Shown piece by piece: positions 35,648 to 44,900 of a DNA stretch of 64,000 nucleotides (positions are counted from its first letter, which is position 1; every line of letters starts with the position of its first letter). The notes beneath the pieces were generated by a model. It searched no databases and was not told where the DNA came from. It saw only the letters and a list, made by a program, of their open reading frames with translations. Origin of the DNA: Mycobacterium sp. Z3061 (GTDB lineage: Bacteria > Actinomycetota > Actinomycetes > Mycobacteriales > Mycobacteriaceae). Location of the stretch: assembly GCF_031583025.1 (NCBI RefSeq), contig NZ_CP134062.1, positions 2,108,001 to 2,172,000 of the forward strand, given 5' to 3'. A program made the translations under genes and the position numbers.

Positions 35648-37156
35648 ATGACGGTTGCTGGTGCTGAGCTGCTCGAATACGACGAGGTCATCCAACGATT
35701 CGATCCGGTACTCGGACTCGAAGTCCACGTCGAGCTGTCAACAGCCACCAAGATGTTCTGCGGCTGCACCAACACCTTCGGTGGCGAGCCCAATACGCAG
35801 GTGTGCCCGGTCTGCCTCGGCCTGCCGGGTTCGCTGCCGGTGCTCAACCAGGTGGCGGTCGAGTCGGCGATCCGCATCGGCCTCGCGCTGAACTGCGAGA
35901 TCGTCGACTGGTGCCGGTTCGCCCGGAAGAACTACTTCTACCCGGACATGCCGAAGAACTACCAGATCTCCCAGTACGACGAGCCGATCGCCATTAACGG
36001 CTACCTCGAGGCGCCGCTGGAGGACGGCACCACGTGGCGGGTGGAGATCGAGCGCGCTCACATGGAGGAGGACACCGGCAAGCTCACCCACATCGGCAGT
36101 GAAACCGGCCGAATCCACGGCGCGACGACGTCGCTGATCGACTACAACCGGGCCGGCGTACCCCTGATCGAGATCGTCACCAAGCCCATCGTTGGCGCCG
36201 GCGAGCGCGCCCCGCAGATCGCCCGCGCCTATGTGACGGCGCTGCGGGCCCTGTTGCGCGGACTCGACGTATCCGACGTGCGGATGGATCAGGGTTCGAT
36301 GCGTTGCGACGCGAACGTGTCGCTGATGCCCAAGGGCGCCACCGAATTCGGCACCCGCACCGAGACCAAGAACGTCAACTCACTCAAGAGCGTCGAGGTT
36401 GCGGTCCGCTACGAAATGCAGCGTCAGGCCGCGGTTCTGCTGGCCGGCGGCTCGATCGTCCAGGAGACCAGGCACTTTCACGAGGCCGGCTACACCAGTC
36501 CCGGCCGCGCGAAGGAAACCGCCCAGGACTACCGGTACTTTCCCGAGCCCGACCTCGAACCCGTCGCACCCAGCCGCGAGCTGGTCGAGCGGTTGCGCCA
36601 GACCATCCCTGAGCTGCCGTGGTTGAGCCGCAAGAGAATTCAGGACGAATGGGGTTTCTCCGACGAGGTGATGCGGGACCTCGTCAATGCGGGTGCCGTC
36701 GAACTGATCGCCGAGACCGTCAAGCACGGAGCGGCCAGCAAGGACGCCCGCTCGTGGTGGGGAAACTTCTTGCTGCAGAAGGCAAATGAGGCCGGTATCA
36801 GCCTCGAAGAACTCGCGATTACCCCGAAGCAGGTGGCCGAGGTGATCGCTCTGGTGGACCAGGGCAAGCTGTCCAACAAGCTGGCGCGCGAAGTCGTTGA
36901 GGGTGTGCTGGCCGGCGAAGGTGAGCCGGAAGCCGTTATGACGGCGCGCGGCCTGGCGCTGGTGCGCGACGATTCACTCACCCAGGCCGCTGTGGACGAG
37001 GCGCTGGCCGCCAATCCCGATGTGGCAGAGAAGATTCGGGGAGGAAAGGTGGCCGCGGCGGGCGCGATCGTCGGTGCGGTGATGAAGGCCACCCGCGGGC
37101 AGGCCGATGCGGCACGGGTGCGTGAGCTGGTGCTGGCGGCCTGCGGTCAGGCCTGA
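35648..37156 (+). CDS. gatB: Asp-tRNA(Asn)/Glu-tRNA(Gln) amidotransferase subunit B
   Basis: A 502-residue GatB. The kinase-like cradle begins [15 protein letters not shown] and has zinc-type cysteines in [10 protein letters not shown] and [11 protein letters not shown]. Then [19 protein letters not shown], the [11 protein letters not shown] motif and RCDANVS follow. A C-terminal helical YqeY-like tRNA-binding tail completes it (residues about 355-502). It phosphorylates the misacylated Glu/Asp and completes amidation with GatCA. It lies directly downstream of the 55-bp tandem array. Confidence 0.96.
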   Translation: MTVAGAELLEYDEVIQRFDPVLGLEVHVELSTATKMFCGCTNTFGGEPNTQVCPVCLGLPGSLPVLNQVAVESAIRIGLALNCEIVDWCRFARKNYFYPDMPKNYQISQYDEPIAINGYLEAPLEDGTTWRVEIERAHMEEDTGKLTHIGSETGRIHGATTSLIDYNRAGVPLIEIVTKPIVGAGERAPQIARAYVTALRALLRGLDVSDVRMDQGSMRCDANVSLMPKGATEFGTRTETKNVNSLKSVEVAVRYEMQRQAAVLLAGGSIVQETRHFHEAGYTSPGRAKETAQDYRYFPEPDLEPVAPSRELVERLRQTIPELPWLSRKRIQDEWGFSDEVMRDLVNAGAVELIAETVKHGAASKDARSWWGNFLLQKANEAGISLEELAITPKQVAEVIALVDQGKLSNKLAREVVEGVLAGEGEPEAVMTARGLALVRDDSLTQAAVDEALAANPDVAEKIRGGKVAAAGAIVGAVMKATRGQADAARVRELVLAACGQA

Positions 37157-37280
37157 GGCTCGGGTTATCGCCTTTAAGCGTGTCACCGATTGCGGCCGCC
37201 GAGTCACCTCGTAGGACTTCAGTAGGAAAAGACCGGAAAGAGTCCCGCAACGGCGGCAGCGCACCCATCATGGTGGAGTG

Positions 37281-37838
37281 ATGGGTGAACCGTTCGACGA
37301 CCTGATGTCGATGCTGGACTCTCCGGTGTTCATAGTGACCACGGCGGCCGACGGTGTTCCGTCGGGCTGCCTGGTCGCCTTCGGCACCCAGACCAGTGTG
37401 CAGCCGCCCAGCTTCATGGTGGGTCTGCCCGCCGGCAGCGGCACCCATGAGGTGGGCAGCCGGTCCGAGTATGTCGCGGTGCACGTCGTGCCGCGCAGCC
37501 GGCAGGTGCTGGCTGAGCTGTTCGGGAATTGCCCGGACGACCCGTTTGCGCACTGCTCGTGGCGGGCGGGTCCGCTGGGAATGCCGATCCTCGACGACGC
37601 CGCCGCGTGGTTCGTAGGCCGGATTGTGAGCCGCAGCCCGGTCGCCGACCATGTGGCCTATCTGCTGGAGCCCGTCGCCACCTGGGCTCCCGAAAACGCC
37701 GACGAGCTGCTTTACCTGTCCGATCTCGATCAGGAGTTCGAGCCGGGTCAGGAGGAGCAGCAGCGGCTCTACAGCGGTGAGCGGAACGCGGCGCAACCCA
37801 AGTACGGCATGCGGTTCACCCTCAACGCGCCGTTCTAA
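37281..37838 (+). CDS. Flavin reductase-like FMN-binding protein (Rv3007c-like)
   Basis: A protein of 185 residues with a split-barrel flavin reductase fold: FIVTTAADGVPSGCLVAFGTQTS (over residues about 15-37), PSFMVGLPAGSGTHEVG, and HVVPRSRQVLAELFG. It probably binds FMN and reduces it with NAD(P)H, or acts as the reductase of a two-component monooxygenase. The partner is unknown. Start is ATG 37281 or GTG 37278. It is convergent with lppZ, with a shared hairpin between them. Confidence 0.83.
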   Translation: MGEPFDDLMSMLDSPVFIVTTAADGVPSGCLVAFGTQTSVQPPSFMVGLPAGSGTHEVGSRSEYVAVHVVPRSRQVLAELFGNCPDDPFAHCSWRAGPLGMPILDDAAAWFVGRIVSRSPVADHVAYLLEPVATWAPENADELLYLSDLDQEFEPGQEEQQRLYSGERNAAQPKYGMRFTLNAPF

Positions 37839-37844
37839 AGAGCC

Positions 37845-37903
37845 GCGAGAAGACGCAAAAGCGCCGTGGAGCATGCGCTCCAGGGCGATTTTGCGTCTGC
37901 TCG
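37845..37903. terminator. Bidirectional hairpin between the flavin reductase gene and lppZ
   Basis: A 21-bp stem with two mismatches (37845-37865 with 37883-37903), the right arm reading GGCGATTTTGCGTCTGCTCGC split at 37883, plus an inner TGGAGC/GCTCCA stem. It matches the GAGCAGACGC hairpins after gatA and ilvC and separates convergent genes. Confidence 0.68.
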
Positions 37904-37915
37904 CCAGGGGACCGG

Positions 37916-39037
37916 TCAGGTCTTGTCGTCGTTGTTGCGCGGGAAGCCGCCGCCCTGCGGGAACAGCGGGAACACCACGTCGTCGAGCTTCTCGGCGTCA
38001 CCGGCGGTCTTGTTGACCGTCGCACCCCAGACGTTGCCGTCCGGGGACATCCGCAGCGCCCACGCGTGCGCGTGCGTGTCCTTGCGGACCACGTCGGGCT
38101 CACCGGTGACCGCGCCGGTCTTCGGCGCCAGCCGCACCGCCACCGTCAGCTTGGTGTTGATCAGGTTCACCAGGACCGTGCCGTCCATCGCCGCGCAACC
38201 GGCGACTCCGGGCTTGTCCGGCCAGGTCCACACCGTCGAGACTTCGGACTTCTTGGTGATGCGCTGCAGCCGGTCGGCGCCCGGCGTGCGGTCGGCGACA
38301 TACAGCGACCCGTCCACGGGATCGATGCACATGCCCCCGCCGGACCCGATGCCCGACAACGCCGTCGTCGGGGGCGCCTGGCCGAGAGTGGTCGGCTGCT
38401 CGATGCGCAACACCTTGCCCGCCAGCGACCTGGGGTCGGCCGCCATCGCCGGGTTGCCGGCGTCTCCGGTCATCACCACCAGGGTCGTGGGGGTGGTGAA
38501 GATCAGTGCGCCGGTGTTGCCGGTGGCGCCCTTCGGGATGCCCGTCAGGATGTCTTTGGGGACGTCACCTTCGGCGATGCGGATCACGCGGTTATCGGTA
38601 GGGGTGCTGACGTAGGCGTACATCAGGCGGTCCTGCGAGAACGTGGGCGACAACACGATGTCCATCAGACCGCCGTCGCCGGACGGGTCGACCGGGATGA
38701 CCATCTTCACCTTGGGCTCGGCGCTGACGGAGATCTCCTTGACGGCACCGGTAGTGCGCTCGGCGACCAGGGCCGTCTTGCTGTCGACGCCCATGATCAG
38801 GCCACTCGTGCTCTCCAGGCACCCCTGCATCACCCCGGGCGCCGGGCAGGCCTTGGGGAAGGGCGTGGGCGGCAACGGCGGCGGCGGAGGAGGCGTTGAG
38901 CTGGGCTGCGGCTTCAGTTCCGGGTTCGTCGTGAACGGCTGGGACTGGGCGTCGTTGAAACGGGCGCAGCCGCTCGACATCAGCACCGCCGCACACAGCG
39001 CAGCCAGCGCGCATCGAACCGACCGCCTTATCCGCAT
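37916..39037 (-). CDS. lppZ: Lipoprotein LppZ, sorbosone-dehydrogenase-like beta-propeller
   Basis: A 373-residue lipoprotein, the length I recall for LppZ. The signal peptide MRIRRSVRCALAALCAAVLM ends in lipobox SSGC (Cys24). A Pro-rich spacer ([17 protein letters not shown]) leads to a beta-propeller with glucose/sorbosone dehydrogenase-like repeats (GLMDIVLSPTFSQDRLMYAY; GMCIDPVDGSLYVADR). Probably attached to the outer face of the membrane; the substrate is unknown. It is divergent from the LuxR-type gene. Confidence 0.9.
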   Translation of the reverse strand: MRIRRSVRCALAALCAAVLMSSGCARFNDAQSQPFTTNPELKPQPSSTPPPPPPLPPTPFPKACPAPGVMQGCLESTSGLIMGVDSKTALVAERTTGAVKEISVSAEPKVKMVIPVDPSGDGGLMDIVLSPTFSQDRLMYAYVSTPTDNRVIRIAEGDVPKDILTGIPKGATGNTGALIFTTPTTLVVMTGDAGNPAMAADPRSLAGKVLRIEQPTTLGQAPPTTALSGIGSGGGMCIDPVDGSLYVADRTPGADRLQRITKKSEVSTVWTWPDKPGVAGCAAMDGTVLVNLINTKLTVAVRLAPKTGAVTGEPDVVRKDTHAHAWALRMSPDGNVWGATVNKTAGDAEKLDDVVFPLFPQGGGFPRNNDDKT

Positions 39038-39160
39038 GACCGACAGGCTACGGAATCGTCGGTCAAAGCCGCCACCTGCCGCTGTGTAGGTGGCCCCGCG
39101 CCCTGATACCGGAACTGCATTGCGGCAACTGCACATGGCATTTTCGATAACATTCGGCTT

Positions 39161-41761
39161 GTGCTCGATCAGTGGCCCTTGATCGGCCGGGATGAGGAAA
39201 TCGGCGCGATTATGCGCTCGATCGACGACGTCGCGGTGCGGGGAGTGGCGCTGGCGGGCAGGGCCGGGGTCGGCAAGTCGCGCTTGGCTCGCGAGGCCGT
39301 TGCGGCAGCGGCGTCGGCAGGCTGGACCGTGCGAAGCATCGCGGCTACCGCGACAAGCTGTCCGATCCCGCTCGGCGCCTTCTCGCAGTGGACCGACGGA
39401 TCCGAGACCGCACCATTCGCATTGGCGCGCCGGGTCGTCGAGGCGTTGACCGACGGCGTGGAGCCGAATCGTCTGGTGGTCTTCGTCGACGATGCCCATC
39501 TGCTGGACGACCTCTCGGCACTGGTTCTGCACCAGCTGGTGCATTCGCGGGCGGCCGCGGTGATCGTCACGATCCGTTCCGGTGAGCCGGCCCCGGCCGC
39601 CGTGACGGCGCTGTGGAAGGACGGCCTGCTGGGTCGGCATGAGATAGAACCCCTGACCCGCAACGGAATTGACGCATTGATTGCGGCAACTCTGGGAGCC
39701 GTCCCAGACCAGCATTGCGCGGACAAACTGTGGCGCCTGACCGAAGGAAACGTATTGTTCCTCCGCCAGCTCGTCGAACAGGAGTGCCGGACTGGGCGGA
39801 TGGTGGCTCGGCAGGACGGCGTGCGCTGGCTCGGCGACGCCGCCATCTCTGGATCGCTTGCCGAGTTGGTGGACGCACAGATCGGGGCGATACCGCGCGA
39901 TGTATGTGATGTGGTGGACCTCGTCGCGATCTCCGAACCCGTCGACTGGGACTGCCTGAGGCTGGTCGCCGACCAGAACGCCATCGAAGACGCCGAACAG
40001 CGAGAACTGATCCGGACGGTGAGCGGCGAGGTGTGCATCGGCCACCCGCTGTACGCCGAGGTGCGGCTGAATCGCTGTGGTCCCTCGCGGCTGCGCAGAC
40101 TTCGTGGCCAGATCGCCACGGCGATGAAGGACGGCGGAAGCGCCGCGAAGGCCGTCAAGCGGGGGCTGCTATGGCTGGAGTCCGACCTGCCGCCCGAACC
40201 GGACTTGCTGCTCTCGGCGGCCACCGCCGCGAGTTCGCTCCTGGATTTTGAGACCGCAGAGCGACTGTTCACCGCCGCCGCCGCAACCGGAGTCGGCGCG
40301 CAGGCACGCATACCCCTGGCGTACTCGCTGTTCATGCGGGACAAAGCCGAGCTCGCGCTGGAGGTCCTGGATGGCGTGGAGGTCGACGAGGCGACGGAAT
40401 CCACGTTCATCAACGACGTGGTGATGCGGGCGTCCAACCTGTTGTGGGGCATGCGGTCACCGGAGCGTTCCTGGCGACACGTTGACGACGCGCTGCGGGC
40501 CGCGCGTGGAGCGCGCCGACAACAGCTGCTGGTATTTCGCGCCAATCAGCTGGCGTTGGCCGCCCACCCGGCCGAGGTCCTCGAAACCATGGCCGGCGTC
40601 GACTACCAGGACCTGGACCAGTACGGCGCTGCAATGGCGTACGGCGCGGAGAGCCTGGCCTACGCGGAACTCGGCCAACCCGATCAGGCCGCGGCCAAGG
40701 CGGTCGAGGCCGGCCAGGCCCTCATGTTGAGTGAGCAGGGCAAATTCCTCCGCCAGCCGGTGGCCGAGTTCCACACGTTCGCCCTGGCGGCTTGCGGGCG
40801 CATCCACGAGGCCGTCGAGGTCGCCGAACGCCACCGTCGGGCTCAGCTCAGTGAACCTGCTGACGTGCAGGCGGTGGCCGTGGAAATCGTCGGCATGGTC
40901 ATGCTGGCAGCCGGTGACCTCGACGCGGCGCTGCGGTACCTGCCCGATGAAATCGATGGGGAGATGGCGAACAGCTTCCATGTGGTCAACAGCTTTCAGC
41001 GCTTCCACCTGCTGCGCGCTCAGGCGCTGGCCCGGTCCGGTGATGTGGATGGTGCCGAACGCGCGCTGCACAATGCCCGCAGGCATCGGCATCCGGCCTA
41101 CGTGTGGGTCGAGTCCACCGAACTGCTGACCGCGGCCTGGCTGGCCGCTGCACGCTCGCGGCCGAGCGAGGCACGCGAATTGGCCAGGGAAGCAGCGGAT
41201 TTCGCGCGAGAACACGATCAGCTCGCGCGAGAGGTGTGGTGTCTGCAGACTGCGGTGCAATTCGACGACACCGGCGCCGCCGAGCGGTTGGCGGAACTGA
41301 CCACCCGGGTGGCCGGCCCTCGGGTAGATGTCGCCGCCCGTTACGCAGCAGCTCTGAGCGCTGACGATGCGGGCGAACTTATCAGGGCCTCAACGGAATT
41401 CGAAGAAATGGGCGACCTGCTGGCTGCTGCCGACGCAGCCGGACAAGCCGCCACCTCGCACCGGCGGGTGGGCCGGGCGGGCAGTGCTTTGACGGCAGCG
41501 GCGCGTGCCCACCGGTTGGCCACCAACTGTGGTGGTGCGACCAGCCCGGCGATCGAGGCGGCGCCATTCGCGCCGCCGTTTTCCAACCGTGAACGCGAGA
41601 TCGCGATCTTGGTGGCTCAGGGGTTGTCCAATCGCGAGATCGCACAAGCAGTCTCGTTGTCGGTGCGGACCGTGGAGAGCCACGTCTATCACGCGAGCTG
41701 CAAGGCCGGGGTCAGCGGGCGCGCCGCGCTCGCTGAGCTGATGCGCAGCCCGGGCAGCTGA
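39161..41761 (+). CDS. Large ATP-binding LuxR-family (LAL-type) transcriptional regulator
   Basis: An 866-residue protein. The N-terminal AAA-type ATPase has Walker A AGRAGVGKSRL (about residues 32-42) and Walker B LVVFVDDAHLLDD. A long helical, TPR-like middle follows, then a C-terminal LuxR HTH (FSNREREIAILVAQGLSNRE, then LSVRTVESHVYHASCKAGV). This is the LAL/MalT-like arrangement. The start is GTG 39161. It lies immediately upstream of the PE_PGRS gene on the same strand, with a 157-bp gap containing two direct repeats. It is an insertion relative to H37Rv between lppZ and the DoxX gene. The ligand is unknown. Confidence 0.9.
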   Translation: MLDQWPLIGRDEEIGAIMRSIDDVAVRGVALAGRAGVGKSRLAREAVAAAASAGWTVRSIAATATSCPIPLGAFSQWTDGSETAPFALARRVVEALTDGVEPNRLVVFVDDAHLLDDLSALVLHQLVHSRAAAVIVTIRSGEPAPAAVTALWKDGLLGRHEIEPLTRNGIDALIAATLGAVPDQHCADKLWRLTEGNVLFLRQLVEQECRTGRMVARQDGVRWLGDAAISGSLAELVDAQIGAIPRDVCDVVDLVAISEPVDWDCLRLVADQNAIEDAEQRELIRTVSGEVCIGHPLYAEVRLNRCGPSRLRRLRGQIATAMKDGGSAAKAVKRGLLWLESDLPPEPDLLLSAATAASSLLDFETAERLFTAAAATGVGAQARIPLAYSLFMRDKAELALEVLDGVEVDEATESTFINDVVMRASNLLWGMRSPERSWRHVDDALRAARGARRQQLLVFRANQLALAAHPAEVLETMAGVDYQDLDQYGAAMAYGAESLAYAELGQPDQAAAKAVEAGQALMLSEQGKFLRQPVAEFHTFALAACGRIHEAVEVAERHRRAQLSEPADVQAVAVEIVGMVMLAAGDLDAALRYLPDEIDGEMANSFHVVNSFQRFHLLRAQALARSGDVDGAERALHNARRHRHPAYVWVESTELLTAAWLAAARSRPSEARELAREAADFAREHDQLAREVWCLQTAVQFDDTGAAERLAELTTRVAGPRVDVAARYAAALSADDAGELIRASTEFEEMGDLLAAADAAGQAATSHRRVGRAGSALTAAARAHRLATNCGGATSPAIEAAPFAPPFSNREREIAILVAQGLSNREIAQAVSLSVRTVESHVYHASCKAGVSGRAALAELMRSPGS

Positions 41762-41782
41762 CGGGCTTAATTCGCCGGGTTT

Positions 41783-41826
41783 CAGTAGTCGCTTCACCGG
41801 CCGGCGCAGATTTCTCAGTAGTCGCT
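41783..41826 (+). promoter_or_regulatory. Direct repeats in the PE_PGRS upstream region
   Basis: CAGTAGTCGCT at 41783-41793 and 41816-41826, exactly 33 bp apart (about three helical turns), 93-136 bp upstream of the PE start. They could be regulator half-sites. No factor is identified. Confidence 0.4.
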
Positions 41827-41918
41827 ACCGGATCGAACCGGCTCGTGGCGCCTGACAATCGGGCTTTAGGCGGTTGGCTACGAGGGGTGCCACCTCTCAT
41901 AGCGATGTGGAGCTGAAG

Positions 41919-44900
41919 ATGTCGTCGTATTTGATAGTCGGACCGGAGTCCCTGGCGGCGGCGTCTGAGGATTTGGCTGGGATCGGCCTGGCGCTGAGGT
42001 CGGCGAATGCGACGGCGGCAGCTTCGACGACGCAGGTGTTGGCCGCCGCCGGTGACGAGGTGTCAGCGGCGATCGCGACACTGTTCGGCACGTTCGGCCA
42101 GGAGTATCAAGCGCTTGGTGCGCAGACGGCGTTGTTCCACGACCAGTTCATGGCGGCGTTGAAAAGCGGCGGGGCAGCGTACGCGGCTTCGGAGGCGGCC
42201 AGTGTGTCGCCGTTGCAGACCCTGGAAGACGGCGTGTTGGCGGTGATCAATGCCCCGACGAACGCGTTGCTGGGACGCCCGCTGATCGGGCCCGGTGTGG
42301 ACGCGGCGGCGGGGTCGGGGGCCGCGGGCGGGGCCGGCGGTTTGTTGTGGGGTCGAGGGGGCAACGGCGGTTCCGGCGCGGCAGGGCAGGCCGGCGGGGC
42401 CGGGGGCGCAGCGGGCTTGGTGGGTGTGGGCGGGGCCGGTGGCATGGGTGGGGCCGGCGCGTCGGGCGGTACCGGTGGTACCGGCGGGTGGTTGTCGGGC
42501 AATGGCGGCGCCGGCGGTATGGGCGGCGTTGGTGTGAGCGGGGCGAGCGGCGGTGCGGGCGGCGCCGGGGGTAGCGCGCTGTTGTTGGGCGCGGGCGGAA
42601 GCGGCGCGGCGGGCAGTGCGGGGTCGGCAGGCACGGTGGTCGCGGCGGGGGTACCGGTGGTCTGGGTGGTGACGGCGGTACCGGCGGGAGGGGCGGCGCC
42701 GGCGGTAACGGTGGATTGCTGTGGGGAGACGGGGGAGCCGGGGGCTCTGGTGGGGTTGGCGGCTCCGGTGGGGCCGGCGGCGCTGGCGGGGCGGGTTGGG
42801 CGGCGACAACGCCGGGTGGGACCGGTGGTGAGGGCGGCGACAGCGGCACGGGCGGAATGGGCGGCAGCGGCGGTGCCGGTGGCGTCGGTGGGCATGCCCG
42901 GAGTGTCTTCGGTTTCGGTGGCGCGGGCGCTGACGGTTCTGGCGGAGCCGGGGGTGCCGGCGGTAACGCGGGAGCTGCCGGTGATGGTGGCGCCGGTGGC
43001 GCGGGCAATGCGCTGACGGCGGGTGGCGTGGGCGGAGTTGGCGGCGATACCGGCGGTGTGGGCAAGGGCGGGCTCGGTGCAGCCGCGGGAGGCCCGGGTG
43101 CGGTGGCCGGCCCCGATGGCGCGGCGGGCACCTTGGTAGCCGGCGGTAACGGTGGTGTGGGAGGAGCCGGCTTCAACGCCACGACGCCCAGCGGGACCGG
43201 GGGCGCCGGAGGCGCGGGCGGCGCCGGCGGCAGTCACGGAAACGGCGGGGCCGGCGGCGCCGGCGGGAACGGGGCGGCTGGCGCGCACGGGGCGGCGGCG
43301 ACGGCCACCGGGCAATCCGGCGGTGACGGGACCGATGGTGGGGCCGGTGGCGACGGCGGGGCCGGCGGGGCGGGCGGGTCCGTCGCGGGCAATGGTGGCA
43401 CCGGTGGAGCCGGCGGGCGCGGCGGTGCCGGGGGTCATGGTGGCGCCGGAGTCGACGGCGCGAGCGCGACGGTGGCCGGTGCGGAGGGCCAGGCCGGCGG
43501 CTCCGGCGGTAACGGTGGCGATGGCGGCAATGGTGGTGCGGGTGGGGCCGGCGGTCTGGCCATCCACGGCGCCGCCGGAGTGGCCGGCGCCGGCGGCAGT
43601 GGCGGCAGTGGCGGTAATGGCGCGAAACCCGGCAACGGTGGGGCAGGTGCGGCCGGGGATGCGGCCCATCCCGATGGCGGGGCCGGTGGCGCTGGCGGGA
43701 ACACGGGCTTCGGCGGCGCCGGCGGTGTCGGCGGCGCGGGGACTGGCCAAGGCAGTGACGGCGTCGCGGGCAACACACCGACCGGGGTGATGGGCAATGG
43801 CGGTAACGGCGGAGCCGGGTTCAACGCCGTCGCGCCCGGTGCCGACGGTGGCGTCGGCGGGGACGGTGGTGCGGGTGGTAACCGCGGCAACGGCGGAGCA
43901 GGCGGCGCTGGTGGCCACGGGGCGGCCGGTGGTAACGGGGCCGCGGGTGCGGCGGCAGGTCAGTCTGGCGGTACCGGGACCTCTGGCGGGGCCGGTGGTG
44001 ACGGCGGTGCCGGCGGGGCGGGCGGATCCTCTCGGGTAACGGCGGCGCCGGTGGGGCCGGCGGGCACGGTGCCCGCGGCGGCAATGGCGGCGCGGGGGTC
44101 AGCGGCACCAATGCGACCGTTGCCGGCGCGGCCGGGCAGGCCGGCGGTTCAGGCGGCAACGGCGGCGATGGCGGCAACGGCGGCGACGGCGGGGCCGGCG
44201 GAGTGGCCACGCACGGGTCCAACGGCGCGGCGGGTGCCGGTGGCAACGCCGGTAGCGGCGGCAATGGCGCCATTCCGGGTGATGGCGGGTCCGGTGCGGC
44301 CGGGGACGCCACGCATCCTGACGGCGGGGCCGGCGGCGCCGGCGGCAATACCGGTTTCGGTGGCGCGGCGGGTATCGGAGGCAGCGGGCTGACCCGCGGC
44401 AGCGACGGTGTCGCGGGCACCACCCCCACGGGTGTGATGGGCAGCGGCGGCAACGGCGGGGCCGGCTTCAACGCCACCTCGCCGGGTGCCGACGGCGGCG
44501 TGGGCGGCGATGGCGGCGCCGGCGGCAACCGCGGCAACGGCGGGGCCGGCGGCGCTGGTGGCCACGGGGCGGCCGGCCAAAACGGTTCCGCGGGTGTCGC
44601 GGCGGGTCAATCTGGCGGCAACGGGACCGATGGCGGGGCCGGTGGCGACGGCGGAGCCGGCGGGGCGGGTGGGTCCCTGTCGGGTAACGGCGGCGCCGGT
44701 GGCGCCGGCGGGCACGGTGCCCGCGGCGGCAATGGCGGTGCGGGGGTCAGTGGCGCCAATGCGACCGTGGCCGGCACGGCCGGGCAGGCCGGTGGGTCGG
44801 GAGGTAACGGCGGTGATGGCGGCAACGGCGGTGACGGCGGGGCCGGTGGTCTGGCCGCCCGCGGTACTGCGGGTGTGGCCGGGGCCGGCGGCAATGCCGG

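Noticed and set aside
37916-40045. 709-residue reading frame extending lppZ upstream
   Set aside because: The lipoprotein signal peptide at 39037 is the natural start; the extension is antisense to the LuxR gene.
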